DNA of 64,000 nucleotides from AWTP1-13 sp963770295 (GCA_963770295.1 CAVYPA010000008.1:186001-250000), one strand, 5' to 3'; positions 38,966-47,275 are shown, numbered from the stretch's first letter. A program made the numbers and translations. The notes: a model not told the origin generated them from the sequence alone.

Positions 38966-40453
38966 TCAATCGACCGATGCCAGTGGGCGTGCGACCGCCT
39001 CCAGCGCTTTGCGTTCGGCGGCCACGCCCCAGCGTGCCATCACGATCGCCGCCACGAGCATCAGGCTCGCGCCCAGCAGATACCCGGCGTAGACGCTTTG
39101 GCGCGATCCCGTCTCAATCAAGACGCCCATGAGCCAGGGGCCGATGACGCCGCCGATGCCGGTGCCGACCGCATAGAAAAAGGCGATGGCCAAGGCACGA
39201 ATCTCCAAGGGAAAGGTTTCGCTCACCGTGAGGTAGGCGGAGCTTGCTGCGGCGGAGGCAAAGAAGAAAATCACGGACCAGCACAAGGTGAGGCCGCGCA
39301 CCGAGACCAGGTCGGCCACAAACAGATAACCGGTGATAGCCAAGAGGACGCCGGAGGCGGCGTAAGTGGACGTGATCATAATGCGGCGCCCGAGCGTATC
39401 GAACAGGCGCCCGAGCAGCGCGGGGCCCAGAAAATTGCCCGCGGCGAAGGGCAAGATGTACCAACCCACTTGATCGGCAGGAACCCCGTAAAAGTCGGTC
39501 AATACCAGCGCATAGGTAAAAAAGATGGCGTTGTAGAAGAAGGCTTGCGAGGCCATCAGCGTCAGGCCGACATAGGTACGCTGACGCTCGCGGCCGAGCA
39601 GGGTCGCAAATACCTGACCGAGCGGGGTGTGGGTGCGCGATCTCAGTTTGATGGTCGCAAACGGCCCCGGCGCCAGGATGCGGCCGCGTTGGCGAAAGTC
39701 TGCTTCGATACCCGCCACGATCGCCTCCGCTTCGGGCAGGCGCCCGTGGGTGGCCAGCCAGCGTGGGCTCTCGGGGAGCCACAAGCGCATAAAGAGAATG
39801 ACGAGGCTCAAAGCCGCACCAATGGCAAAGGCGAGGCGCCAGCCCAGGTCGGGGGCAAAGAGGGCGGGGTCGAGCAGGACGATGGAGCCGGCCGCTCCCA
39901 TGGCGGCACCCAGCCAAAAGCTGCCGTTGATCGCCAGATCGGTCCAGCCGCGCACGCGCGCCGGCACCAGTTCCTGGATGGTCGAATTGATGGCGGTGTA
40001 TTCGCCGCCAATACCGGCCCCGGTCAGGAAGCGAAACAGGGCAAAGCTCCACAGATTCCAGGAGAAGGCGGTGGCGGCGGTGGCCACGAGATAGACAGCG
40101 AGGGTGATGAAGAACAGCTTCTTGCGCCCGAGCCGATCCGTCAGCCAACCGAAGAAGAGGGCGCCGGTCACCGCGCCGGCGAGGTAGGCGCTGCTCGCCA
40201 AGCCGATCTCGGTGTTGCTGAAGTTTAACACCGGGCTCTGCTTCAGAGCCCCGGCGAGCGCGCCGACCAGCGTGACCTCGAGACCGTCGAGGATCCAGGT
40301 GATGCCGAGGGCGACCACGACCAACGTCTGGAAGCGCCCCCACGGCAGGCGATCGAGGCGCGCGGCAATGTCCGTTTCGATGACGACGCCGCTCGGCGTC
40401 GCGTCGGGCACCGCCATAGTTGCCCGACCGCCGCTGTCAGCTTGCGTGTTCAT
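38966..40453 (-). CDS. MFS transporter (sugar-porter/AAHS-like)
   Basis: A 12-helix major facilitator of about 495 residues. The cytoplasmic motif GWLTDRLGRKKLFF lies between helices 2 and 3, GIGGEYTAINSTIQELVP in helix 4-5, PESPRWLATHGR before the central loop and GRRIMITS after helix 8. These features fit the metabolite:H+ symporter and sugar porter groups. The substrate cannot be told. The ATG at 40453 overlaps the upstream membrane-protein gene by 17 bases; an internal ATG at 40417 is an alternative. Confidence 0.9.
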   Translation of the reverse strand: MNTQADSGGRATMAVPDATPSGVVIETDIAARLDRLPWGRFQTLVVVALGITWILDGLEVTLVGALAGALKQSPVLNFSNTEIGLASSAYLAGAVTGALFFGWLTDRLGRKKLFFITLAVYLVATAATAFSWNLWSFALFRFLTGAGIGGEYTAINSTIQELVPARVRGWTDLAINGSFWLGAAMGAAGSIVLLDPALFAPDLGWRLAFAIGAALSLVILFMRLWLPESPRWLATHGRLPEAEAIVAGIEADFRQRGRILAPGPFATIKLRSRTHTPLGQVFATLLGRERQRTYVGLTLMASQAFFYNAIFFTYALVLTDFYGVPADQVGWYILPFAAGNFLGPALLGRLFDTLGRRIMITSTYAASGVLLAITGYLFVADLVSVRGLTLCWSVIFFFASAAASSAYLTVSETFPLEIRALAIAFFYAVGTGIGGVIGPWLMGVLIETGSRQSVYAGYLLGASLMLVAAIVMARWGVAAERKALEAVARPLASVD

Positions 40454-40910
40454 CGCCGAGGGACGGTTGGGCCCTGAGCCGCTGGTTGGTGGTCTCGGTG
40501 GCAAAGAAGTCCGTCAGCGCGAAGCTGCTCCACAAGAGGGCCGCCGCATGATGCCGCCAGGACAGCTCGGCCCAGGAGCCTACCGCGATCCAATAGGCTT
40601 CGAGCGCGACCGCTGCCAGCAGCGGACTGATGGCGGCGGCCTTGTCCAGCCATGCCGCGACCTCATCGCCCCGGCCGCTTTGATTGGCGAGCGTCCACTG
40701 CTGCAGCACGGCATAGGCGCCAAATCCGGCGACAATACGCACCCAAAACATTTCGGCATCGCCGAAGGGCGGATTGAAGTTGGCCCGCAGGTAGAGGAGC
40801 CAGACCAATCCCGCATCGACCGCGAGTGCGGCGAAAATGCTCAAGGCCCGGGCCGTGGCTTGGCTGGTCCTGGGCCGATAGGCGACGGGTATCTGCGTGA
40901 TATCCACCAT
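40437..40910 (-). CDS. Hypothetical four-helix membrane protein
   Basis: A 157-residue protein with about four hydrophobic segments (ALSIFAALAVDAGLVWLLYL, FWVRIVAGFGAYAVL, ISPLLAAVALEAYWIAV, ALLWSSFALTDFF). The ATG at 40910 is preceded by AGGGGACGACAA. It overlaps the MFS gene start and is probably co-transcribed with it. No family is recognised. Confidence 0.75.
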   Translation of the reverse strand: MVDITQIPVAYRPRTSQATARALSIFAALAVDAGLVWLLYLRANFNPPFGDAEMFWVRIVAGFGAYAVLQQWTLANQSGRGDEVAAWLDKAAAISPLLAAVALEAYWIAVGSWAELSWRHHAAALLWSSFALTDFFATETTNQRLRAQPSLGDEHAS

Positions 40911-40964
40911 TTGTCGTCCCCTGCGCCGCAGCCACCCGTGTCTTGCGACGAGGGCTTTGGCTTA

Positions 40965-40990
40965 AACGCCGAGCCGGCACGGGAAGTTGC
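40965..40990 (-). promoter_or_regulatory. Possible EcfG-type promoter (one mismatch)
   Basis: Read on the minus strand the site is GCAAC-N17-CGTT, one base off the GGAAC-N16/17-CGTT consensus, 55 bases upstream of the 40910 start. Confidence 0.35.
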
Positions 40991-41020
40991 CCAGCAAATG
41001 CGACCGGGGCCAAGGGCCAG

Positions 41021-41046
41021 GGAACAAATCGACCACCGCGGCCGTT
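41021..41046 (+). promoter_or_regulatory. EcfG (general stress sigma) promoter
   Basis: GGAAC at 41021, a 17-base spacer and CGTT at 41043 match the alphaproteobacterial EcfG consensus exactly, 29 bases before the ATG at 41075. Confidence 0.75.
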
Positions 41047-41074
41047 GTGGGGACGGGGTGCACAGGAGGTTTTG

Positions 41075-41263
41075 ATGTCCCAGTCCCGGCCCCTGCTCAC
41101 CATCGACAAGCAGATTGCTGACGCCCAGCAGCGCATCCGTGAGCAAAAGCTCCGCCTGCAGCGCATGATCGCCCAGGGCACCATCGCTCAGTCGGATGAC
41201 GATCTCCTGCGTGAGATGTATGTCACTCTGCGCGAGCTGCAAGGTGCCCGCGTTCGTGGTTAA
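41075..41263 (+). CDS. Small helical (coiled-coil) protein
   Basis: A 62-residue hydrophilic protein, mostly predicted helix (IDKQIADAQQRIREQKLRLQ). A near-perfect AGGAGG precedes the ATG at 41075 and an EcfG-type promoter lies further upstream. The function is unknown; the context suggests a stress-induced protein. Confidence 0.75.
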   Translation: MSQSRPLLTIDKQIADAQQRIREQKLRLQRMIAQGTIAQSDDDLLREMYVTLRELQGARVRG

Positions 41264-41350
41264 CCGAGCGGTGTGAACAAGCCGCCAGCCGACGCCAGCG
41301 CGAACGGCGTCTCGGCGCATTGCGCTGGCGCGCGCCGGGCCTCGGCCCGC

Positions 41351-41375
41351 GGAACCGAGGCATGGCCTGTGCGTT
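41351..41375 (+). promoter_or_regulatory. EcfG (general stress sigma) promoter
   Basis: GGAAC at 41351, a 16-base spacer and CGTT at 41372 match the consensus exactly, 59 bases upstream of the DUF1328 gene. Confidence 0.75.
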
Positions 41376-41433
41376 CCTACGCCACGATCAAGTTTGCCGT
41401 CCTCAGGAGCGGCCCAAACGTGGAGATTTGAGC

Positions 41434-41607
41434 ATGGGCAACCTGCTTCACTATGCACTCGTATTCTTGGTGGTGGCCCTGATCGCCGCCGCCGTGGGCT
41501 TTGGCGGCGTCGCCGGTTTTGCGATGGAGGCCGCCAGGCTGCTGTTTTGGGTCTTTATCGTGCTGTTCGTCATCTCGCTCATCGCCGGCTTGGTCCGGCG
41601 CGCCTAG
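41434..41607 (+). CDS. DUF1328 small membrane protein (YtjA family)
   Basis: A 57-residue protein with two transmembrane helices separated by a Gly-rich turn (ALIAAAVGFGGVAGFAMEAARLLFWVFIVLFVISLI), the standard DUF1328 form. Family members are often stress-induced but biochemically uncharacterised. A TGGAG sequence lies 11 bases before the ATG at 41434, and an EcfG promoter is upstream. Confidence 0.9.
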   Translation: MGNLLHYALVFLVVALIAAAVGFGGVAGFAMEAARLLFWVFIVLFVISLIAGLVRRA

Positions 41608-41670
41608 CTCGATCGCCGGTCGCGTCGCGCGCCGCCAAACCGCTTGGCGAAGCACCCGAAAAAAGCCTTG

Positions 41671-41699
41671 AGGGCGGCGTTGGCAACGAACGCCGCCCT
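41671..41699. terminator. Bidirectional-type terminator hairpin
   Basis: An 11-bp perfect stem AGGGCGGCGTT / AACGCCGCCCT with a seven-base loop follows the DUF1328 gene. The minus strand has a T6 run shortly after the stem; the plus strand has only TGCTTTG. Confidence 0.6.
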
Positions 41700-41794
41700 T
41701 GCTTTGCTGGTGCACGCGTTGCGGGCCCGTCGGTCTGCCCTTGCGCTTCCCCCGGGGGTCTGAGTGAGCCCAAGACTGGGTTGGAGATGGCCTT

Positions 41795-41850
41795 GAGACT
41801 GGCTTCGACACTGGCTGTGACACTGGCTGTGACACTGGCTGTGACACTGG
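41795..41850. repeat. Tandem repeat, 12-bp unit GACACTGGCTGT
   Basis: Three perfect copies and a partial copy from 41807, preceded by a variant copy (GAGACTGGCTTC), lie in the 290-bp gap between DUF1328 and the GTPase operon. The rest of that gap holds the hairpin above and nothing else recognisable. Confidence 0.9.
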
Positions 41851-41897
41851 GCCGGCAAAGTTGTTGTCGACGCTTGGCGCGATCATCATAATCCCTC

Positions 41898-43064
41898 ATG
41901 AGCACCTCCGCCGATTTGCAACAGCCCATCGCCGAGCGGGCCCGTGGTTTCGCGCCCGTCGTCTGGTTGCTTGGTAAGGTGCAGAGCGGAAAGACCTCCA
42001 TCATTCGTGAGTTGACGCAAGCCAGCGATGCCGAGATCGGCAGCGGCTTTCGTGCCTGCACGAAGACGGCGCGGGTGTTCGACTTTCCCCCGCAGGCCCC
42101 CATCATTCGCTTTCTCGATACGCGCGGACTTGGCGAGGTCAACTACGATCCGGCCGCCGATATCAGCTTTTGCGAGGGGCGGTCCCACCTCATCCTCGCG
42201 GTAGTGAAGGCGCTGGATCTCGAACAGAGCGCGGTGCTCGAAATTGTGCGCGCGGTCCGGCAGCGGCATCCGGAATGGCCGTTGGTCGTGGCCCAAACGA
42301 CTTTGCACGAGGCCTATCCGGTCGGTGCTCGCCATGTCCTGCCCTACCCGTTCCAGGCCAAGGAGCCGAGCGCGGTGCCGCCCAATTTGTTGCGGGCGCT
42401 CGACTATCAGCGTTCGCTGTTCCGCGGCTTACTCGGCCGCGGCGAGCCCCACTTCGTTCCGATCGACTTCACCCGCGCGGAAGACGGCCTGGAGCCTAAT
42501 GCCTACGGCCGCGAGGCCCTGCTCGAGACGCTGATCGCCGCCGCGCCCGAGGCCGTAGCCGTAGCCTTGGCGGAATTGCCCGGCTCGAGCGCCGACCGTT
42601 CCGCCGAGCAATTCAACGCCCACATTCTTGGCTTCGCGCTGGCCGCGGGCGCCAGCGATGCGGTGCCGCTTGCCGGCGTTGTCGCCGTACCGATGGTGCA
42701 GGCGGCGATGCTGCGGCAACTCTCCAAGCTGCACGGCGTTCGCTGGGACAAGCGGATCTACGCCGAATTCGCCGCCGCCTTGGGTGCCGGAACGGTCGTG
42801 CGCACGGCCACTTCCTTTGGCGTGCGCCAGTTGATCAAGCTCATTCCCGTTTATGGTCAGACAGCCGGCGCCGCGGCTGCAGCGGCGGCAAGCTTTGCTG
42901 CCACCTACGCCATGGGAAAGGCCGCCAACTATTTTCTGCTGAGGCGGCGCCAGGGCGCGCAGGCGGAGGAGGTCACCGCCGTCTACCGCAACGCGCTGAG
43001 CGAGGCATTCGAACTCGCCAAGGCAAGGGCGATCGGGACGAGTGCGAGGGGAACCAAACCATGA
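41898..43064 (+). CDS. Era/dynamin-like GTPase with C-terminal DUF697-like membrane region
   Basis: A 388-residue P-loop GTPase: G1 GKVQSGKTS, G3 DTRGLGE, and a region LVVAQTTLHE where G4 would lie but without a canonical N/T-K-x-D. The C-terminal part (about 235-345) is Ala-rich and hydrophobic (VPLAGVVAVPMVQAAML, GAAAAAAASFAATYAMG), like the DUF697 membrane region of YcjF-type proteins. It overlaps the next GTPase gene by four bases (ATGA), so the pair probably works together at the inner membrane. The exact function is unknown. Confidence 0.8.
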   Translation: MSTSADLQQPIAERARGFAPVVWLLGKVQSGKTSIIRELTQASDAEIGSGFRACTKTARVFDFPPQAPIIRFLDTRGLGEVNYDPAADISFCEGRSHLILAVVKALDLEQSAVLEIVRAVRQRHPEWPLVVAQTTLHEAYPVGARHVLPYPFQAKEPSAVPPNLLRALDYQRSLFRGLLGRGEPHFVPIDFTRAEDGLEPNAYGREALLETLIAAAPEAVAVALAELPGSSADRSAEQFNAHILGFALAAGASDAVPLAGVVAVPMVQAAMLRQLSKLHGVRWDKRIYAEFAAALGAGTVVRTATSFGVRQLIKLIPVYGQTAGAAAAAAASFAATYAMGKAANYFLLRRRQGAQAEEVTAVYRNALSEAFELAKARAIGTSARGTKP

Positions 43065-44680
43065 CGCCGGACAAGCCGCCGCACGCGCCGCGTTCGCGCT
43101 ATCCGCGTTGGGCCATGCTCATCGTCGCCCTGCTGTTGCCGGCGGCCAGCCTGCTGCCCTTTGGCAGTCTCTGGCTTTGGCAGCATGGCTACATCGTGCC
43201 CTGGGCGATCGTCATCTGCGTGCTTGTGCTCGCGGTCTACTATTTTGAGCAAAAGTTGATCGACCCCAAGGTAGCGCCGGCGCCCCTGGACGAGGCGGCA
43301 GCCGATCCAGGCGACGCCAATTGGACACCGCGGCAGGCGCAAGCCTGGGACGATGTGATGCGGCTCGCCTCGCAAGTGAGCCCCGCCCGCATGACGAGCC
43401 GCGATGCCGCGTTGGGGCTTGGCCTGGAAACCATCGAGGTGGTGGCAAGGCGTTTGCATCCGGAGCGTACCGAGCCGCTGTTGCAGTTCACGCTGCCGGA
43501 GGCGCTCGCCGTGCTCGAGCGCGCCAGCGCCAATCTGCGTCGGTTCGTAGTGACCTCTTTCCCCCTGGGCGACCGCATTACGGTTGCGCAATTCATGTGG
43601 CTTTATCGTTGGCGCGGCGCCCTCGAGTTAGCCGAGAAGGGCTACGAGCTGTGGCGCGTCGTGCGGCTCCTCAATCCGGTCGCAGCGGTAACCCAGGAAT
43701 TGCGCGAGCGCTTCACGCGACAGATCTACGAGATGGGGCGCGAACATCTGGCGCGACGCATCGCGCGCGCGTTCGTCAAAGAAGTCGGGCGTGCTGCCAT
43801 TGATCTTTATGGCGGCAACCTGCGCATTGCGCCGGAACGGCTCAATACGCACCTAACCGCCGCCTCGCGCGCGGACTTAAGCGCCGCGGAGGCGCGCGCG
43901 CTGGAACCGGTCCGCATCCTGGTGGCGGGGCAAATCGGCGCCGGCAAATCAAGCCTGGTCAATGCCCTAGCCAATGCCGTGGAAGCCGTGGTCGACACCT
44001 TGCCGACGACGGCGCAATTTGCCGCCTACCGGCTCAGCAAGGAAGGGCTGCCGACGGCGCTCATCATCGACAGTCCCGGTCTTGCCGAGGCGCGTGGCCT
44101 GCCCGCCCTGATGGAAGCAGCGCAGGCTTGCGACATGATCTTGTGGGTGACGTCGGCCACGCGCGCGGCCCGCGAACTCGATGCGGCGGCACTCAACGCC
44201 ATCCGCGAGCACTTCGGTGCCGAGCCCAATCGCCGCCGGCCACCGATGCTGCTGATCCTTACGCACATCGACCGCTTGCGCCCGTTCAATGAATGGGAGC
44301 CACCCTATGATCTGGGCTCAATGACGCGCGTCAAATCGCAATCGATCCGCGGCGCGCTGGAGGCGGCGGGCGCGGAGCTCGGTTTCACCGCCGGCGAGAT
44401 CGTGCCCGTACGCGTCGATATTGCGGTGGCGCCCTACAATATCGACGCGGTGTGGGTGAAGATCATCGAGCTCATGTCTGAGGCGCAACGCGCGCGCTTG
44501 CTGCGCACCTTGAAAGATATCCAGAGCGCGTCGAATTGGCGTTCGATCTGGTCGCAGGCGGTAAACGCCGGTCGCGTCATCGGGGGGACCTTTTTAACGC
44601 GGAGCACAGAAGATGTCGCACACGAGCAAGCCGGTGGTCAGCAAAGAGGGCGCGCCGCCGGCAAAACCCAAGAAGGCTGA
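43061..44680 (+). CDS. Membrane-anchored GTPase
   Basis: A 539-residue protein with two N-terminal transmembrane helices (MLIVALLLPAASLLPFG; IVPWAIVICVLVLAVYYF), an all-helical middle, and a C-terminal GTPase domain from about residue 283: G1 AGQIGAGKSSLVNALA, G3 IIDSPGLAE, G4 LTHIDRLRP. It is coupled to the upstream GTPase and its 3' end overlaps the start of the AI-2E-type permease gene by 68 bases. A role in membrane stress, fission or trafficking is possible; no specific function can be assigned. Confidence 0.82.
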   Translation: MTPDKPPHAPRSRYPRWAMLIVALLLPAASLLPFGSLWLWQHGYIVPWAIVICVLVLAVYYFEQKLIDPKVAPAPLDEAAADPGDANWTPRQAQAWDDVMRLASQVSPARMTSRDAALGLGLETIEVVARRLHPERTEPLLQFTLPEALAVLERASANLRRFVVTSFPLGDRITVAQFMWLYRWRGALELAEKGYELWRVVRLLNPVAAVTQELRERFTRQIYEMGREHLARRIARAFVKEVGRAAIDLYGGNLRIAPERLNTHLTAASRADLSAAEARALEPVRILVAGQIGAGKSSLVNALANAVEAVVDTLPTTAQFAAYRLSKEGLPTALIIDSPGLAEARGLPALMEAAQACDMILWVTSATRAARELDAAALNAIREHFGAEPNRRRPPMLLILTHIDRLRPFNEWEPPYDLGSMTRVKSQSIRGALEAAGAELGFTAGEIVPVRVDIAVAPYNIDAVWVKIIELMSEAQRARLLRTLKDIQSASNWRSIWSQAVNAGRVIGGTFLTRSTEDVAHEQAGGQQRGRAAGKTQEG

Positions 44681-45788
44681 GCCGGACTCATCGACGCGCG
44701 CCGGCAACGCCGGCGCCCGCAGCGAGCAGCATCTCGGCGCCGCTGTGGCGGCGGTCGATGCGTGGTCGCGTGCTAGTCAGATTGCCGTGATCGGACTGTT
44801 TGTCATTGCCCTACTGTGGTGTTGCTACGTTGCGCAACCGGTGCTTGTCCCGGTTTTGCTCGCCTGGGCCATCGCCACCATCGTTTTGCCGATTGTGACA
44901 TGGATCCACGAGCGTGGTGTGCCGCGCGTGCTTGCCGCCATCCTGGTTACCCTCTTGCTGTTCTTAATCATCGTCAGCCTGCTGGGCCTGCTCTCGACGC
45001 CCGTCGCCTATTGGCTTGGCAGAGCCACGGAAATTGGCACGCTGATCAAACAGAAACTGCAAACCATGGGTCAGCCGCTGGCGCTGCTCGAGGAGCTGCA
45101 GAAGGCGCTCGGTGCGATCGGCAGCGGCGAGAGCACCTTGCGGGTCGAGGCGCAGCAATCGACCCTGGTCGGCACGATCTTTTCGATCCTGACCCCCGCG
45201 GTCAGCCAATTCATCCTCTTTCTCGGCGCGCTCGTGTTCTATCTCATCTACCAGAAGCGGCTGCGCAGCACCGTGGTCTATTTGCTGAGGGACCGTGAGA
45301 TGCGCCTGGCTACGCTGCGTACACTGAGTGATATCGATGAGAATATGACCACCTATTTTGGCACCTTCACGATTGTGAATATCTGCCTCGGCCTGGTCAC
45401 GGTGGTCTTGACCTGGTTCGTCGGCTTACCCAATCCGCTGCTGTGGGGGGTGCTCGCGGCCCTGCTCAACTATATTCCCTATATCGGGCCGGCGATCGTG
45501 GTTGCCACGCTGGCCGTGGTGGGCCTGGTCACTTACCCGACCCTGGGCGAGGTCGCCGTGGCGCCTCTCATTTACATCGCCATGGTTACCATCGAGGGCC
45601 AGTTCATCACCCCGGCCTTCATGGGCCGCCGGCTTGAGCTCAATCCCTTTGCGGTTTTTCTCGCCATCGCCTTTTGCACCTGGTTTTGGGGGCCAATCGG
45701 CGCTTTTCTGGCGGTGCCGCTGCTTATGGCATTGACCGTGACGCTCGGTAACGTGGTCGCCGAAGAGCCACCTGACCTGCCTGATTGA
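44613..45788 (+). CDS. AI-2E family transporter (PerM/YdiK-like permease)
   Basis: A 391-residue membrane protein. After a 55-residue polar N terminus there are about eight helices, with the family signature GLPNPLLWGVLAALLNYIPYIGPAIV and EGQFITPAFMGRRLELNPFAVFLAIAFCTWFWGPIGAFLAVPLL. Relatives export AI-2 or act as Na+(Li+)/H+ antiporters, so the substrate is open. It is the third gene of the GTPase operon; the start codon lies inside the preceding reading frame. Confidence 0.92.
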   Translation: MSHTSKPVVSKEGAPPAKPKKAEPDSSTRAGNAGARSEQHLGAAVAAVDAWSRASQIAVIGLFVIALLWCCYVAQPVLVPVLLAWAIATIVLPIVTWIHERGVPRVLAAILVTLLLFLIIVSLLGLLSTPVAYWLGRATEIGTLIKQKLQTMGQPLALLEELQKALGAIGSGESTLRVEAQQSTLVGTIFSILTPAVSQFILFLGALVFYLIYQKRLRSTVVYLLRDREMRLATLRTLSDIDENMTTYFGTFTIVNICLGLVTVVLTWFVGLPNPLLWGVLAALLNYIPYIGPAIVVATLAVVGLVTYPTLGEVAVAPLIYIAMVTIEGQFITPAFMGRRLELNPFAVFLAIAFCTWFWGPIGAFLAVPLLMALTVTLGNVVAEEPPDLPD

Positions 45789-45810
45789 ACCAAATCTAGT
45801 TGATTGCGTT
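45786..45810 (+). promoter_or_regulatory. EcfG-type promoter (one mismatch)
   Basis: TGAAC at 45786, a 16-base spacer and CGTT at 45807 precede the ElaB/YqjD-like gene by 40 bases; the -35 box differs from GGAAC at one base. Confidence 0.55.
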
Positions 45811-45850
45811 TACTCACGATAACGGCTTCAGCTAAGCAAGGAGAGTGGAG

Positions 45851-46144
45851 ATGGCGCAGAGCAGCAGTTATTCGGGTTCGGCCCACGACATTAAGGAAAA
45901 GGCCACGGGCCAATTCGAAAAGATGGCGGATAAGGCGACCGACAATTTTAAAAACATGGCCAACCAGGCCGAAGACGTTGCCAATCGCGTGGTCGAACAC
46001 GGCCGCGAGGCTGGCGAGCGGATGCAGGAAGTGGCCGGCAACTTCAAAGGCGCCGTCGACCGCTCCGTGAAGGATCAGCCGATGGCGACCTTGGCGATGG
46101 CGGCGGTGGTGGGCTTTGTGCTCGGCGCCCTGTGGAAGTCATAA
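45851..46144 (+). CDS. ElaB/YqjD/DUF883-like membrane-anchored protein
   Basis: A 97-residue protein: an amphipathic helical region (KEKATGQFEKMADKATDNF, QAEDVANRVVEHGREAGER) and one C-terminal transmembrane helix (MATLAMAAVVGFVLGALW). This is the ElaB/YqjD pattern; those proteins are stress-induced and the E. coli ones bind ribosomes at the membrane. The ATG at 45851 follows AAGGAGAGTGGAG. It is probably co-transcribed with the next gene. Confidence 0.85.
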   Translation: MAQSSSYSGSAHDIKEKATGQFEKMADKATDNFKNMANQAEDVANRVVEHGREAGERMQEVAGNFKGAVDRSVKDQPMATLAMAAVVGFVLGALWKS

Positions 46145-46186
46145 GCGACCTGCCGTGCGCGGCGCCCAGGGGCCAAGGGCATTGCC

Positions 46187-46765
46187 ATGTTTCGAGCTCT
46201 GATCAATGACGCCAAGGCGGCGGCGACCTCCGTGGTCGCCAAATATCTGGCGCGGGCTTCCGTGGCGGTGCCCTTCCTTATTGCCGCGGGATTTGCCATT
46301 GCCGCCATCACGCACATGCTCATTCAACGCTTCGGTGCCGTGCTGGGGTGCTGGCTACTCGCCGCTGGGTTCACGCTGATCGGCGTGGTGGCGACGCTTC
46401 TCGTCAAAGTCAAAGAGCATGAAGAGGAGGTCGCCGAACAGCAAGCAGAAGCGGCAGATACCGCCGATGTCGCCAACGAGGCGGCGGCGCAGGCCCTCAT
46501 GCAGGCGCCGCTGGCCCTCGTGGGAGGGCTGTTGTCGACGCCGCTTGGCCCCAAGAGCGTTGCCAATGGCGCCAAGCTCATTCTGCGCAACCTTCCGTTG
46601 GTCGTCCTGCTAGGGCTCATCGCATTGCTGTTCTGGCCGACGCAGCCCACCGCGGCGGAAGGCGATCAAGATCAGGGCGAGGAGCAGCCGCCGGGGCCTG
46701 AGCCGGACGCCAACGGTGCCTATCGGCCGAAAGGCAACGGCCTGCATCGGGAGCGGGCAGCCTGA
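46187..46765 (+). CDS. Phage-holin-family-like membrane protein
   Basis: A 192-residue protein with two adjacent N-terminal helices (ASVAVPFLIAAGFAIAAITHML; GCWLLAAGFTLIGVVATLLV), an acidic linker, a third helix (LPLVVLLGLIALLFW) and a Pro/Glu-rich tail. It resembles the holin-like partners often encoded beside ElaB/DUF883 proteins in alphaproteobacteria. It starts 43 bases after its neighbour. Confidence 0.7.
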   Translation: MFRALINDAKAAATSVVAKYLARASVAVPFLIAAGFAIAAITHMLIQRFGAVLGCWLLAAGFTLIGVVATLLVKVKEHEEEVAEQQAEAADTADVANEAAAQALMQAPLALVGGLLSTPLGPKSVANGAKLILRNLPLVVLLGLIALLFWPTQPTAAEGDQDQGEEQPPGPEPDANGAYRPKGNGLHRERAA

Positions 46766-47132
46766 GCCCGCGTGCTCGTAGGCGTGAGCCGGGTGCGCAA
46801 GGGAACTCGATGCAGGGACGTTGTGGGGACGTTGCCCGCGCCAGTTGCGGGAGTTGTCCGCGCCAGCTGCGGGCGGCGGCGTCCTTGATCAGAGGCTATG
46901 GTCGTTGTGGTCAGATCCCCCGTTGCGCGGGCGCTTGGGTTTGCGCGCCCTTCCTGACGGAGAAGCCGGCCCCCGGCAGCGTGCGGCCGGATGCTCGCGT
47001 TTTTTGTCCCCGCGACGTTGCTCCGGGACGGTGGCGTTGAGACTTTTCCGGGCGGCGCGCGGCGCCGTTTCTTAGCCTGCGCGGGGCGGGGCGCAGCATC
47101 GGCGCTCGACGCAAGAACCTTGAGCGCATTGC
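46766..47132. other. Intergenic GC-rich stretch
   Basis: No gene is supported. An imperfect repeat of CGCGCCAG(T/C)TGCGGG occurs near 46838-46878. The EcfG promoter of the next gene follows this stretch. Confidence 0.4.
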
Positions 47133-47157
47133 GGAACCAGAGCCTGGCCCTCACGTT
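47133..47157 (+). promoter_or_regulatory. EcfG (general stress sigma) promoter
   Basis: GGAAC at 47133, a 16-base spacer and CGTT at 47154 match the consensus exactly, 35 bases before the ATG of the 27-residue peptide gene. Confidence 0.8.
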
Positions 47158-47191
47158 CTCAAAACTGAGGTTGCCAAAGAGGAGAGTGTTG

Positions 47192-47275
47192 ATGGGCCGT
47201 GGATTGATCCTATGGTTGGTAGGAATTCCTCTACCCGTCATCCTCGTTGTTTACTTCCTCGGCTATCTCCATTGA
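47192..47275 (+). CDS. 27-residue single-helix membrane peptide
   Basis: The ATG at 47192 opens a 27-codon frame (MGRGLILWLVGIPLPVILVV then YFLGYLH) with a GAGGAGAG ribosome binding site and a perfect EcfG promoter. It is almost wholly hydrophobic with a central Pro pair. Similar tiny hydrophobic proteins are common, but unnamed, in alphaproteobacterial stress regulons (from memory, not checked). Confidence 0.72.
   Translation: MGRGLILWLVGIPLPVILVVYFLGYLH

Noticed and set aside
41377..41889. Minus-strand frame with repeated VSQP peptide
   Set aside because: The peptide repeat comes only from the 12-bp DNA repeat; the frame is antisense to DUF1328.
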